Part shown: in pieces, positions 1-7,029 of the stretch
How positions within the stretch are numbered: the stretch's first letter is position 1
How the letters are laid out: each line of letters starts with the position of its first letter
NCBI GenBank assembly: GCA_012511525.1
Contig: JAAZFW010000568.1
Coordinates: forward strand, 1 to 15,334
DNA from: Clostridiaceae bacterium
GTDB lineage: Bacteria > Bacillota > Clostridia > Saccharofermentanales > UBA5734
DNA length: 15,334 bases
Direction of reading: 5' to 3'
Position numbers and translations under genes: made by a program
The notes under the pieces: model-generated
The model's input: the letters and a program-made list of their open reading frames with translations, nothing else
What the model was told of the DNA's origin: nothing
The model's database searches: none

Positions 1-7
1 AAAGCGC

Positions 8-1243
8 TTAGCTTTGGACGACATCCATGGCGATTTCGGCCCAGCGCCACAGACGCTGCGGTTCGTATTTGACCGTGCTGATGTCCTTGAGGATCAGCTC
101 CATGGGGCAGCCATGGCGCCTGCAGACGGAAACCGAGCGCGCCAGGTGATCGCGCACCGCCTGGTCGTCAAAAGACGGCGCCGCCAGCAGGGCCGGATTC
201 GGTTTGCGTGAAAAGACGTAATGAGAACCGATTTCCGCAGCGCCCCGCTCTTCGTCCACCCAGGGGCTCATCGAGACCTTGCGCAGGTTGGGAATACGGC
301 GCACAGCGTCCATCTTGCGGTCGAGCGGATCGCAGCAGCCGTAATAGACCAGGCCGAACCGCGCGAAAAGCGGCAGGCTGGTTTCAATTTCGAAGGTTTC
401 GAACATATCCGGCGACACCGTCGCGAACAGCTGGGCCAGGCCGAACATCCACAAGTCGCGGGTGCGCGGCCTGTTCGGATCAAAGCCGTCCGCCGGCAGT
501 TCGTCGGTCCAGGCGCCGGTGCAGTGGATCAGGGACTGGCCGTGGCAGAGCAGGCCCTGCGCCTCAAGCTGATCCAGCTGGCTCATGTAGCCTGCGACCA
601 TGCGGTTGGCCAGCGCCAGCATAAAATCCGGCCGGTCGATCAGGGCGTAGAGGATGTCCTGGACACCCATCCAGGTGCTGATCGGGTCCCAGACCGACAG
701 GTAGGGATCGGAGCCCCAGGGCACCACCGCGAGCAGGCCGTCGAAAATCTCGCGGGCCTGCTCCAGGCGCCGCTCGCTTTCGGCCGCGTCGTGGCGGATC
801 ACGGGCATCTGTATCTTTTTCAGGTCTTCATCGCGGGCAAACTGGTTGATGTAGGCATGGCCGACGACATCGTTGGCGGCGTCGCCGACGGCAATCTCTT
901 CCTCGACCTGGATGCCAAAACCGCTGTTGTGGATCGCCAACGGGACACGGATAAACGGCTCGACAACCTGGTCGACCCGGAAATGGCGCCACTGGTAAAG
1001 CTGACGACGTAAGAACTGCTCGTAAGCGCGCACCTCCGGTGAGACGCAGCGCAAGGCCAGTTCGCCTGCGACATCCATCTCATGCCAGCAGACCTGGTCG
1101 ATCATCACCATGGGGCGCACCGGTTTCAACCCGTTCAATGCCCGCCAGAGCGCTCGCTTCTCTTCCTGAACCGGCAGGGCGGCCACCTCGGCAGTTTGCT
1201 TTGCCAGTTCCCTCAATATCTTCTTATCAGCAGCCTGGACCAT
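8..1243 (-). CDS. Uroporphyrinogen decarboxylase-like (URO-D/MtaA superfamily) protein, not HemE
   Basis: A 411-residue protein with the TIM-barrel look of the URO-D / cobalamin-methyltransferase superfamily. Recognisable pieces are WGSDPYLSVWDPIS (about 176-189), an IHCTGAW segment (239-245), YYGCCDPLD (300-308) followed by NLRKVSMSPW (319-328), and ELILKDIST near the C-terminus. The YGCC(D/E)PL and S-x-SPW pieces are, from memory, typical of a clostridial subgroup usually labelled 'uroporphyrinogen decarboxylase family'. It is longer than true HemE (about 350 residues), and no tetrapyrrole genes are nearby. His240, Cys241 and Cys303/Cys304 resemble, loosely, the His/Cys zinc ligands of MtaA/CmuA methyltransferases, but the spacing is not the classical H-x-C. 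The ATG at 1243 follows a purine-rich GAGGGGAAG box by about 8 nt. It is divergent from the GH172 gene. The substrate is unknown; I infer a methyl-transfer or decarboxylation enzyme, with the family assignment secure and the function not. Confidence 0.85.
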   Translation of the reverse strand: MVQAADKKILRELAKQTAEVAALPVQEEKRALWRALNGLKPVRPMVMIDQVCWHEMDVAGELALRCVSPEVRAYEQFLRRQLYQWRHFRVDQVVEPFIRVPLAIHNSGFGIQVEEEIAVGDAANDVVGHAYINQFARDEDLKKIQMPVIRHDAAESERRLEQAREIFDGLLAVVPWGSDPYLSVWDPISTWMGVQDILYALIDRPDFMLALANRMVAGYMSQLDQLEAQGLLCHGQSLIHCTGAWTDELPADGFDPNRPRTRDLWMFGLAQLFATVSPDMFETFEIETSLPLFARFGLVYYGCCDPLDRKMDAVRRIPNLRKVSMSPWVDEERGAAEIGSHYVFSRKPNPALLAAPSFDDQAVRDHLARSVSVCRRHGCPMELILKDISTVKYEPQRLWRWAEIAMDVVQS

Positions 1244-1291
1244 CGCGTCTTCCCCTCTCGCCGGTGTCGTGCGCTTCTGTTTGATTGTTCA

Positions 1292-1300
1292 ATTGTAGCA
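1292..1300 (-). promoter_or_regulatory. Extended -10 promoter for the URO-D-like gene
   Basis: Read on the minus strand this is TGC-TACAAT: five of six matches to TATAAT with a TGn extension. No convincing -35 box lies 16-18 bp upstream, which is tolerable for an extended -10 promoter. Transcription would start near 1285, giving a leader of about 40 nt. A small inverted repeat, TTGA-TTGT-TCAA (1281-1292), lies across the expected start point and could be an operator, but it is short. Prediction from sequence only. Confidence 0.5.
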
Positions 1301-1308
1301 TGAAAGGG

Positions 1309-1339
1309 CTGACCCGGACATGGCCTGCGCGTGTATAAT
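1309..1339 (+). promoter_or_regulatory. Promoter for the GH172 gene
   Basis: A perfect TATAAT (1334-1339) preceded by TG lies 54 bp before the GH172 start codon. The best -35 candidate is CTGACC at 1309-1314 with a long 19-bp spacer, so recognition may rest mostly on the -10. A perfect TATAAT is uncommon by chance in DNA this GC-rich, and it sits in the only non-coding gap of the area. The two divergent -10 boxes are about 40 bp apart, so the promoters probably interfere or share control. Confidence 0.5.
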
Positions 1340-1392
1340 GGAAACAGGCGCGTCAAACCCGAACGGGAAAACCATGCGCGTCGGAGGCTGCT

Positions 1393-2487
1393 ATGAGTTT
1401 GGGATTCAACGGTATCACGTCAGGCATGCAGGACCTGTCCCGGCTGTCCAAAGCCAGGACACGCTCGATCAGCCCGGAAAATTACACTGGTGCTGTCGGC
1501 GGCGGCGCACGCTGCGAACTGGCAGACGGTTTTGCCCGCAACGCGGCCCGCGAACTGGGCAAGGGCTGGAAAGTCAATCCGTTTATTGTCATTCCGGCCG
1601 GCAAAACCTGGGAGATCGCCTCGATCGACGGCCCCGGCGTCATCCAGCACATCTGGCTGACCCCGACCGGATCCTGGCGCAGCACCATCCTGCGCATCTA
1701 CTGGGACGGCCAGGAGCAGCCCTCGGTCGAGTGCCCGATCGGCGACTTCTTTTGCAGCGGCTGGGGCACTTATGCCCAGTTGTCCTCGCTGGCGGTCTGC
1801 GTTAATCCCGGCAGCGCCTTCAACTGCTACTGGTCGATGCCCTTCGCCCGCCACTGCCGCATGACGCTGGAAAACCGGGCGGACAAGGACGTCAACATGT
1901 ACTATCAGATCACCTATGCCCTGACCGAAGTCGCGCCCGACCAGGCCTATTTCCACGCCCAGTTCCGCCGTGTCAACCCGCTTCCCTACAAGGAGGTCTA
2001 CACGCTTCTGGACGGTGTCCGGGGGCAGGGCCAATATGTCGGCACCTACATGGCCTGGGGCGTCAACAACAACGGCTGGTGGGGCGAAGGCGAGATCAAG
2101 TTCTACATGGACGGCGACGAGGAATACCCGACAATTTGCGGCACGGGCACCGAGGACTATTTCTGCGGCTCCTACGATTTCGAGGATCCGGTGACGCACG
2201 ACCGCTATGTGCCTTTCAGCACCCCTTACTCGGGGCTCAACCAGGTGATCACGCCCAACACGCTCTACCGCAGCCAGTTCCGTTTCGGCCTTTACCGCTG
2301 GCACATCACCGATCCGATTCGCTTCGAAAAGGATTTGCGTGTCACGATCCAGGCCCTGGGCTGGCGTTCCGGCGGCCGTTATCTGCCGCTGCAGGACGAC
2401 ATCGCCTCGGTCGCCTACTGGTACCAGGCACTGCCGACCGCGCCGTTCCCCCCGCTGCCGGACCGGGACAGCCTGGAAGTCATCTGA
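1393..2487 (+). CDS. GH172 (DUF2961) glycoside hydrolase
   Basis: A 364-residue protein of the DUF2961 family, now glycoside hydrolase family 172, whose characterised members act on difructose dianhydride and on alpha-D-fructofuranosyl or arabinofuranosyl linkages. Recognition rests on the N-terminal NGITSGMQDLSRL segment, GPGVIQHIWLT (80-90), WSMPFARHCRMTLEN (147-161), and the family hallmark GTGTEDYF (250-257) with PTICGTG before it. Glu254 in that motif and an acidic residue of GEGE (231-234) are the likely catalytic pair. There is no signal peptide or membrane segment, so it should act in the cytoplasm on an imported oligosaccharide. GGAGG at 1383-1387, 5 nt before the ATG, fixes the start. 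It is divergent from the URO-D-like gene, and its stop codon abuts that of the convergent Lon-type protease. The exact linkage cleaved cannot be told from sequence. Confidence 0.93.
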   Translation: MSLGFNGITSGMQDLSRLSKARTRSISPENYTGAVGGGARCELADGFARNAARELGKGWKVNPFIVIPAGKTWEIASIDGPGVIQHIWLTPTGSWRSTILRIYWDGQEQPSVECPIGDFFCSGWGTYAQLSSLAVCVNPGSAFNCYWSMPFARHCRMTLENRADKDVNMYYQITYALTEVAPDQAYFHAQFRRVNPLPYKEVYTLLDGVRGQGQYVGTYMAWGVNNNGWWGEGEIKFYMDGDEEYPTICGTGTEDYFCGSYDFEDPVTHDRYVPFSTPYSGLNQVITPNTLYRSQFRFGLYRWHITDPIRFEKDLRVTIQALGWRSGGRYLPLQDDIASVAYWYQALPTAPFPPLPDRDSLEVI

Positions 2488-4917
2488 TCAGGCGTCGTTT
2501 CGCTCCAGATTTTGCCGATTGAGCGCTGTCAGCTTCTCCTGGTAGCGCTGCAGTTTTTGCGACACCCGTCCGAACACCGTTTCGGGCGGGTATTGCCCGT
2601 AGGCGTCCTTCTGCCCGGCCGGCATCCCGGTCAAAAGCTCGATGCCTTCTTCGACCGTGTGCACCGCGTACAAATTGAATTGCCCGTCGCGCACCGCCTC
2701 GACCAGCTCGCGCTTGAGCATCAGGCTGTCCTTGTTCCGGGCCGGTATGATCACACCTTGTGAGCCGTCCAGTCCCTTGGCCTTGCAGATATCGAAGAAT
2801 CCCTCCACCTTCTCGGTGACGCCGCCCACCGGCTGGACACGGCCAAGCTGGTCGACGGACCCGGTCACCGCCTGGCTCTGCAGGATTGGCACGTCGGCCA
2901 AACTGGACAGGATGGCGTACAGCTCGGCACAGGAGGCGCTGTCCCCGTCCACCCCCTCGTAGTTCTGCTCAAACGTGATCTGAGCCGTCAGGCTGAGCGG
3001 GAAGTCCTGGGCGAAGCGAGCGCCCAAATAGCCGGACAACGTCAACACGCCCTTGGAATGGATCTGGCCGCTCAGTTCGGTTTCGCGCTCGATGTTGATC
3101 ACACCGCCTTTGCCCAGGTAGGTGACGGCTGTGATGCGCGCAGGCTGCCCAAACATATAGCCGCCCAGCTGGATCACGGACAGGCCGTTGATCTGGCCGA
3201 TCACGGCCCCGCTGGTATCGACCAGGATCTTTCCCTCCAGAATCATCTCCTGGATCTTCTCCTCGATTCGGTTGTTGCGGTAGCGCCGCTCCTGGACCGC
3301 CTGGTCCACGTGCCGTTCCGATACAATCCCGGCTTGATCTTTGACCGCGAGCGCGTTGGCTTCGTAGACGACTTCCCGAACCTCGTTGAAACGGGTTGAC
3401 AGCTTCTTCTGGCTGCCGGCCAGCCTGGAGCCATGCTCCACCACCCGGGCCAAACCGTCCTGGCTGAACGGAAGCAACCCTTCCCCGCGGCAGATCGAAG
3501 AGATGAACGAGGTGTATTTGCATAGGTTATCACGGCTGCGCTGCATTGTGACGTCGAAATCGACCTTGACCTTGAACAGCTTTTGAAAATCCTCGTCCTG
3601 GGACAGGATGTAAAACCAAATCGGCGTGCCGATTAAGATCACCTTGAGGTCAAGCGGGATCGGCTCCATGCGCATCGTGGCAAAGGGCACGTAGCGGTAT
3701 TGCTCGCCAATGTTCTCAACTGCGATCGAGCGATATTTGAGCACCCGTTTGAGTGTTTCCCAGACAAACGGCTCGATCAGGGCATCCTTGGCCTGCAGGA
3801 TCAGGTAGCCGCCGTTGGCCAGGTGCATCGCACCGGCTTTGGCCATCGTGAAGTTCGTCGACAAGGTCATCACATGGCTCTTGTACTCGATTTTCCCGAA
3901 CAGGCTATAGTAGTTGGGGAATGGCTCGGCGACAACCGGCGCGCCGTTGGTATTTTCGTGATTGACAAACAAGTTGACCCGGTAACGGGCAAAATCGTCC
4001 TCCTCGCCCGCGGGTGCCGCAAAAGGCGTTACGGGCTGTTCCCGGGCTGCTTCATCGTGCTTGAAGAGCTCGTGGTTGCTTTCAACATCCGCCAGGACAT
4101 CGTTCAAATAGTGCACGATCTTTTCGTATGCCCCGTATTTCTCGGTCAATCGCCGGATCAGCGGTTCAGCTGCCACGCGCGTGATCTGCTTTTCCAGTTC
4201 GACGATCCGTTCCTTGGCTTGTTTCTCCAGCTGGCGGCCTGTGTGCAGCACCTCTTCCAGCTTTTTTTCCAGGAGGCGGCCGCGTTCTTCGTAGGCGCGC
4301 CGTTCCTGTTCCGGAAGCTGGCCGTATTCTTCCGACGACAAGGACTTGTTCTCCTTGTAGGGCACGAACAGAAATTTGCCCGGCACCTGTTTAAGGACGA
4401 AACTGGCATCCCGGGCCGCCTGCTCGACGGCTTGCAGGGCCTCCTGCATCTGGCGCTGCACTTCCTGGACGATGCTGTCCTTCTGGACCTCGTAGGCGCT
4501 GCCTTCGAAGGATTTGGGCACCGACAAGCGCAGATCGTCGGCCAGCTCGAGCATATCTTGCTGGAATAAGCGCCCCTGGCCGGCAGGCAGCGTGACCGCC
4601 TGCGGGCTGTCCGGATTCGTAAAATTATGGATGTAGCACCAGTCTTTCGGAACAGCCTTTTGCGCTGCCACGTGGGTGATCAAGTTCTGGACATAGGTGC
4701 TCTTGCCGGTTCCGGGCGGCCCGACGACGAACAGGTTGTAACCCTGAGCCGACATGTCCAGGCCAAACTGCATGGCGCGCACAGCCCGGTCCTGCCCGAT
4801 GACGCCTTCCAGCGGCGGTACATCCAGCGATGTCTGGCAGAAGCTGAGTTCCTCCTCACCGGTACACGTGCGATTCAACTGCTCTGGCGGTATCCGAAAT
4901 GGTTCATGTGCGCCCAT
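2488..4917 (-). CDS. Lon-family ATP-dependent protease (AAA_32 plus Lon_C)
   Basis: An 809-residue LonB-like protease fused to an AAA+ ATPase, of the kind common in Bacillota beside classical Lon. Walker A GPPGTGKS lies at about 66-73. A charged, helical, coiled-coil-like region at roughly 190-270 (LEKKLEEVL, ELEKQITRV) is inserted in the ATPase. LANGGYLILQAKD stands at the Walker B position without a classical DE pair, which I believe is usual for this subfamily. The C-terminal protease domain has Ser660 in GDSAS and Lys703 in GGVTEKVEGF, exactly 43 residues apart as in E. coli Lon (Ser679/Lys722), so the dyad is intact. The classical Lon substrate-binding N-domain is absent. The frame is open to an ATG at 4944, but GGGAGG lies 7 nt before the ATG at 4917, so I use that start. 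It has its own promoter and looks like a stand-alone quality-control gene, not part of sugar metabolism. Confidence 0.93.
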   Translation of the reverse strand: MGAHEPFRIPPEQLNRTCTGEEELSFCQTSLDVPPLEGVIGQDRAVRAMQFGLDMSAQGYNLFVVGPPGTGKSTYVQNLITHVAAQKAVPKDWCYIHNFTNPDSPQAVTLPAGQGRLFQQDMLELADDLRLSVPKSFEGSAYEVQKDSIVQEVQRQMQEALQAVEQAARDASFVLKQVPGKFLFVPYKENKSLSSEEYGQLPEQERRAYEERGRLLEKKLEEVLHTGRQLEKQAKERIVELEKQITRVAAEPLIRRLTEKYGAYEKIVHYLNDVLADVESNHELFKHDEAAREQPVTPFAAPAGEEDDFARYRVNLFVNHENTNGAPVVAEPFPNYYSLFGKIEYKSHVMTLSTNFTMAKAGAMHLANGGYLILQAKDALIEPFVWETLKRVLKYRSIAVENIGEQYRYVPFATMRMEPIPLDLKVILIGTPIWFYILSQDEDFQKLFKVKVDFDVTMQRSRDNLCKYTSFISSICRGEGLLPFSQDGLARVVEHGSRLAGSQKKLSTRFNEVREVVYEANALAVKDQAGIVSERHVDQAVQERRYRNNRIEEKIQEMILEGKILVDTSGAVIGQINGLSVIQLGGYMFGQPARITAVTYLGKGGVINIERETELSGQIHSKGVLTLSGYLGARFAQDFPLSLTAQITFEQNYEGVDGDSASCAELYAILSSLADVPILQSQAVTGSVDQLGRVQPVGGVTEKVEGFFDICKAKGLDGSQGVIIPARNKDSLMLKRELVEAVRDGQFNLYAVHTVEEGIELLTGMPAGQKDAYGQYPPETVFGRVSQKLQRYQEKLTALNRQNLERNDA

Positions 4918-4969
4918 GACCCTGCCTCCCATCTGACAAGCCAACCTATGGCATCCGCTGGATCAGGCA

Positions 4970-4984
4970 GGCCGTTTTGCGGCC
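4970..4984 (-). repeat. GC-rich inverted repeat in the leader of the Lon-type gene
   Basis: GGCCG-CAAAA-CGGCC (minus-strand reading) is a perfect 5-bp stem with a 5-nt loop inside the roughly 100-nt leader. On the minus strand it has no T-run after it, so it is not an intrinsic terminator for this transcript. On the plus strand it is followed only by CTTTTC. It could be a leader hairpin affecting RNA stability or translation, or simply chance. Confidence 0.3.
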
Positions 4985-5003
4985 CTTTTCATGAATCATG
5001 CAC

Positions 5004-5019
5004 AGCTGTCTTTACAGCT
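5004..5019. repeat. Perfect 6-4-6 inverted repeat at the Lon-type gene's transcription start
   Basis: AGCTGT-CTTT-ACAGCT is a perfect palindrome with a 4-nt centre. It overlaps the predicted transcription start (about 5015) of the protease gene, which is a classical place for a repressor operator; as RNA it would be a 5'-terminal hairpin. It is not a CIRCE element (TTAGCACTC-N9-GAGTGCTAA), so HrcA control is not supported. Confidence 0.4.
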
Positions 5020-5021
5020 TT

Positions 5022-5050
5022 ATTCTAGCACAGAACAGCACCGGCGTCAG
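5022..5050 (-). promoter_or_regulatory. Promoter for the Lon-type protease gene
   Basis: Minus-strand reading gives -35 CTGACG (5045-5050), a 17-bp spacer ending in TGC, and -10 TAGAAT (5022-5027). Both boxes match sigma-A consensus moderately, and the TGn extension strengthens the -10. The start would be near 5015, with a leader of about 98 nt, long for this window. Housekeeping sigma is indicated; no heat-shock sigma or CtsR-type repeat is evident. Confidence 0.55.
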
Positions 5051-5163
5051 AGGGCCTTGGCGCCACCTATGCAAAACAGTCCCGGCGGTGTAAGGTGTGG
5101 ATAGGCGGTATGGCTCGTTTTCGGGCTGTCGTCCGTTATCTTGTGATGGCCAGGTGAAGGATC

Positions 5164-7029
5164 ATGGCACAGGTTGTTCGATTGAACGAGGATTTGTTTG
5201 TCCTGAATAACCCTTCCGGTAACGCCGGGCTACTCGTCCGGGACGGCCGCGCGCTGCTGTTCGACTGCCACACCGGCTGCACGCCGCGGCAGCTGTCAGA
5301 CCTGGGGGTTCGCCAGCTGGCCGGCATCTGCCTGACCCAGCACCGTCGAACACAGACCGACGGGATCGGCACGTGGCTTGAACAAGGTGTCCCGGTTTAT
5401 GGCTCCGACTACGAAGCGGAAGTTCTGGAACAGGCGGGACGACGCTGGACCGATCCGGCTTTTCGCTGGCGCCGCTTCGCTAAAATGGTGCCCGACCTGG
5501 CTATGCCCGCGTCAGATATCTGCCCGGTACAGCGTGTGAGGCCCGGGCAAGCCATCGACGTTTTTGACTTCGATGTTCTGGCGGTTGATGCCGCAGGATC
5601 CAGCCCCGGTGCGCTGGCCTGGCTGGTTCAGATCGGTCCGCAGCGGATCTTGTTTAGCGGTCAATCGGCCTTGGCCGGCGGGCGTTTGCCCAACCTCTGG
5701 ATGCTGCAGAAGGGCTTTGGCCGCATCCAGGATTATCACGGCATTCTCGGCGCCGCGCCCGACATCCGTGAGACCTGGCGGCGCTTTCTCGCCCTGGAGC
5801 CGGATATCCTGGTCCCTGGATCCGGTCCGATCGATCACAACCCGGCTGAAGGCCTGGTCCGACTCGGCGAACGGATGGTCCATCTGCAGCAAAACGTCAT
5901 GCGCGCGTCGGCGCTGAATTTCTATTTCCCCGATCTCTACCTGGCCTGGGATCGAAACTGGCCGCGACTTGCGGGTTCCGACCCGCTGCCTCTGCCTCCC
6001 TTTGTCCAGGGGCTGTGCGGCACCTCATTTTTACTGCACGCCCAGAACGGGGCAGGTTTCCTGATCGATTGCGGCGATCCGGCCGCCGCCGGTCTCATTA
6101 TGGAACAGATCCGATCCGGATCGCTGCTGGATCTTGAAGCGGTCTGGATCACGCACATGCATTACGACCATACCGAGGGGCTCGTTCAATTGCTGGAACA
6201 TTTTTCCTGCCCTGTTCTGGCCAGCCGCCTGACCGCCGACACGCTTTGCCATCCCGACGCCTATTTTCTGCCCTGCCAATATCCCGTGCCGTTCCCGGTC
6301 AAGGGCCTGGCTGACAAGACCACCTTCGCCTGGCGGGAATTTACCCTGACCGCATACGAATTCCCGGGCCAGGTGCTGCACCATGGCGCACTGCTTGTCG
6401 AGGGTTACGGACAGAAGGTCCTCTTCGTCGGCGATTCGTTTTCGTCTACGGGCCTGGATGACTATTGCCCGCAAAACCGGGTGTTGCCTGGCAAAAACCG
6501 GGGCATGCGGCGTTGTCTGGATCTGATACGCCAGATCCAGCCGGATCTTTTGATCAACCAGCACCGGCGCCAGGCTTTTCGCCTGGAACCGGATATGCTT
6601 GACGAACTTGAGCGGGTGCTGATCGAACGCGACCGAATCACCGAGGAACTGACCGGGCGTTCAGCCGGCTGGGCCTGGGACGACGCCTGGTGCCGTGTTT
6701 ATCCCTTCGAGCAGACCGCGCAGCCCGGCGCGATCGTTACGGTTGCGGTCCACATCACCAACCACGACGCCGAACCGCTGCCGGTCCGCGTGGAGCCGGT
6801 TCTGCCGGCCGGCTGCCGCGTGGTCGGCGGTTCGCTGCGGCAGAAAGGCGTCGTTCCCCCGCTGACCGCCGGCAGCCACCTGACCGAGGCAGATCCGGAT
6901 TTCAGCCTGGAATGGAAGATCGCCCTGCCCGTAGACACGGATCAGGCGACCTTGCCCCTGATCTTTCGCATCTCCTGCCGCGTCACAGAGGGGCCGGCGG
7001 CAATCGGCCTGGTTCAGATCAGGTCATGA
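5164..7029 (+). CDS. Tandem metallo-beta-lactamase-fold protein: degenerate plus intact domain, beta-sandwich tail
   Basis: A 621-residue protein with two MBL-fold units. The second (about 280-480) keeps the full binuclear metal set: HMHYDH (331-336), a His at 406/407 in PGQVLHHG, Asp424 in VGDSFS and His467 in INQHRR. The first (about 1-245) keeps the fold landmarks but has lost each ligand: TQHRRTQTDG stands where THxHxDH is expected, GSSPG (145-149) where GHSPG is, SGQS (165-168) where GDS is, and PGSGPI (218-223) where PGHGPI is. Residues about 505-621 look like an all-beta Ig/NEW3-type domain (PGAIVTVAVHITNHD). There is no signal peptide, so it is probably cytosolic. The hydrolysed substrate (ester, thioester, lactone or phosphodiester) cannot be told. 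AGGTG lies 7 nt before the ATG. I find no clear promoter in 5051-5163. Its last 11 bp overlap the convergent GH35 gene. Confidence 0.88.
   Translation: MAQVVRLNEDLFVLNNPSGNAGLLVRDGRALLFDCHTGCTPRQLSDLGVRQLAGICLTQHRRTQTDGIGTWLEQGVPVYGSDYEAEVLEQAGRRWTDPAFRWRRFAKMVPDLAMPASDICPVQRVRPGQAIDVFDFDVLAVDAAGSSPGALAWLVQIGPQRILFSGQSALAGGRLPNLWMLQKGFGRIQDYHGILGAAPDIRETWRRFLALEPDILVPGSGPIDHNPAEGLVRLGERMVHLQQNVMRASALNFYFPDLYLAWDRNWPRLAGSDPLPLPPFVQGLCGTSFLLHAQNGAGFLIDCGDPAAAGLIMEQIRSGSLLDLEAVWITHMHYDHTEGLVQLLEHFSCPVLASRLTADTLCHPDAYFLPCQYPVPFPVKGLADKTTFAWREFTLTAYEFPGQVLHHGALLVEGYGQKVLFVGDSFSSTGLDDYCPQNRVLPGKNRGMRRCLDLIRQIQPDLLINQHRRQAFRLEPDMLDELERVLIERDRITEELTGRSAGWAWDDAWCRVYPFEQTAQPGAIVTVAVHITNHDAEPLPVRVEPVLPAGCRVVGGSLRQKGVVPPLTAGSHLTEADPDFSLEWKIALPVDTDQATLPLIFRISCRVTEGPAAIGLVQIRS

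Noticed and set aside
1..15. AAAGC-GCTTA-GCTTT inverted repeat over the URO-D-like stop codon
   Set aside because: A 5-bp stem at the window edge; what follows on the minus strand is not visible, so a terminator cannot be judged.
221..1012. 263-codon open frame antisense to the URO-D-like gene
   Set aside because: A GC-rich shadow frame without start signals or recognisable motifs.
8..1243. HemE (true uroporphyrinogen decarboxylase)
   Set aside because: It is longer than HemE, lacks the expected HemE N-terminal motifs, and no heme-pathway genes are nearby.
1420..2304. 294-codon open frame antisense to GH172
   Set aside because: Opposite a clear GH172 gene with its own promoter and ribosome binding site; no domain recognised.
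3700..4569. 289-codon open frame antisense to the Lon-type protease
   Set aside because: A shadow of the helical charged region of the protease; no family resemblance and no translation start signal.
4970..4990. Intrinsic terminator on the plus strand (hairpin then CTTTTC)
   Set aside because: The stem is only 5 bp, the T-run is short and interrupted, and no plus-strand gene ends just upstream.
4918..5163. Riboswitch, CIRCE or tRNA in the largest intergenic gap
   Set aside because: No CIRCE, T-box, tRNA cloverleaf or known aptamer pattern could be recognised; only the two short inverted repeats listed.
5335..5365. Active metal site in the first MBL domain
   Set aside because: TQHRRTQTDG does not fit HxHxDH, and the later His and Asp ligands are also replaced, so it was called degenerate.
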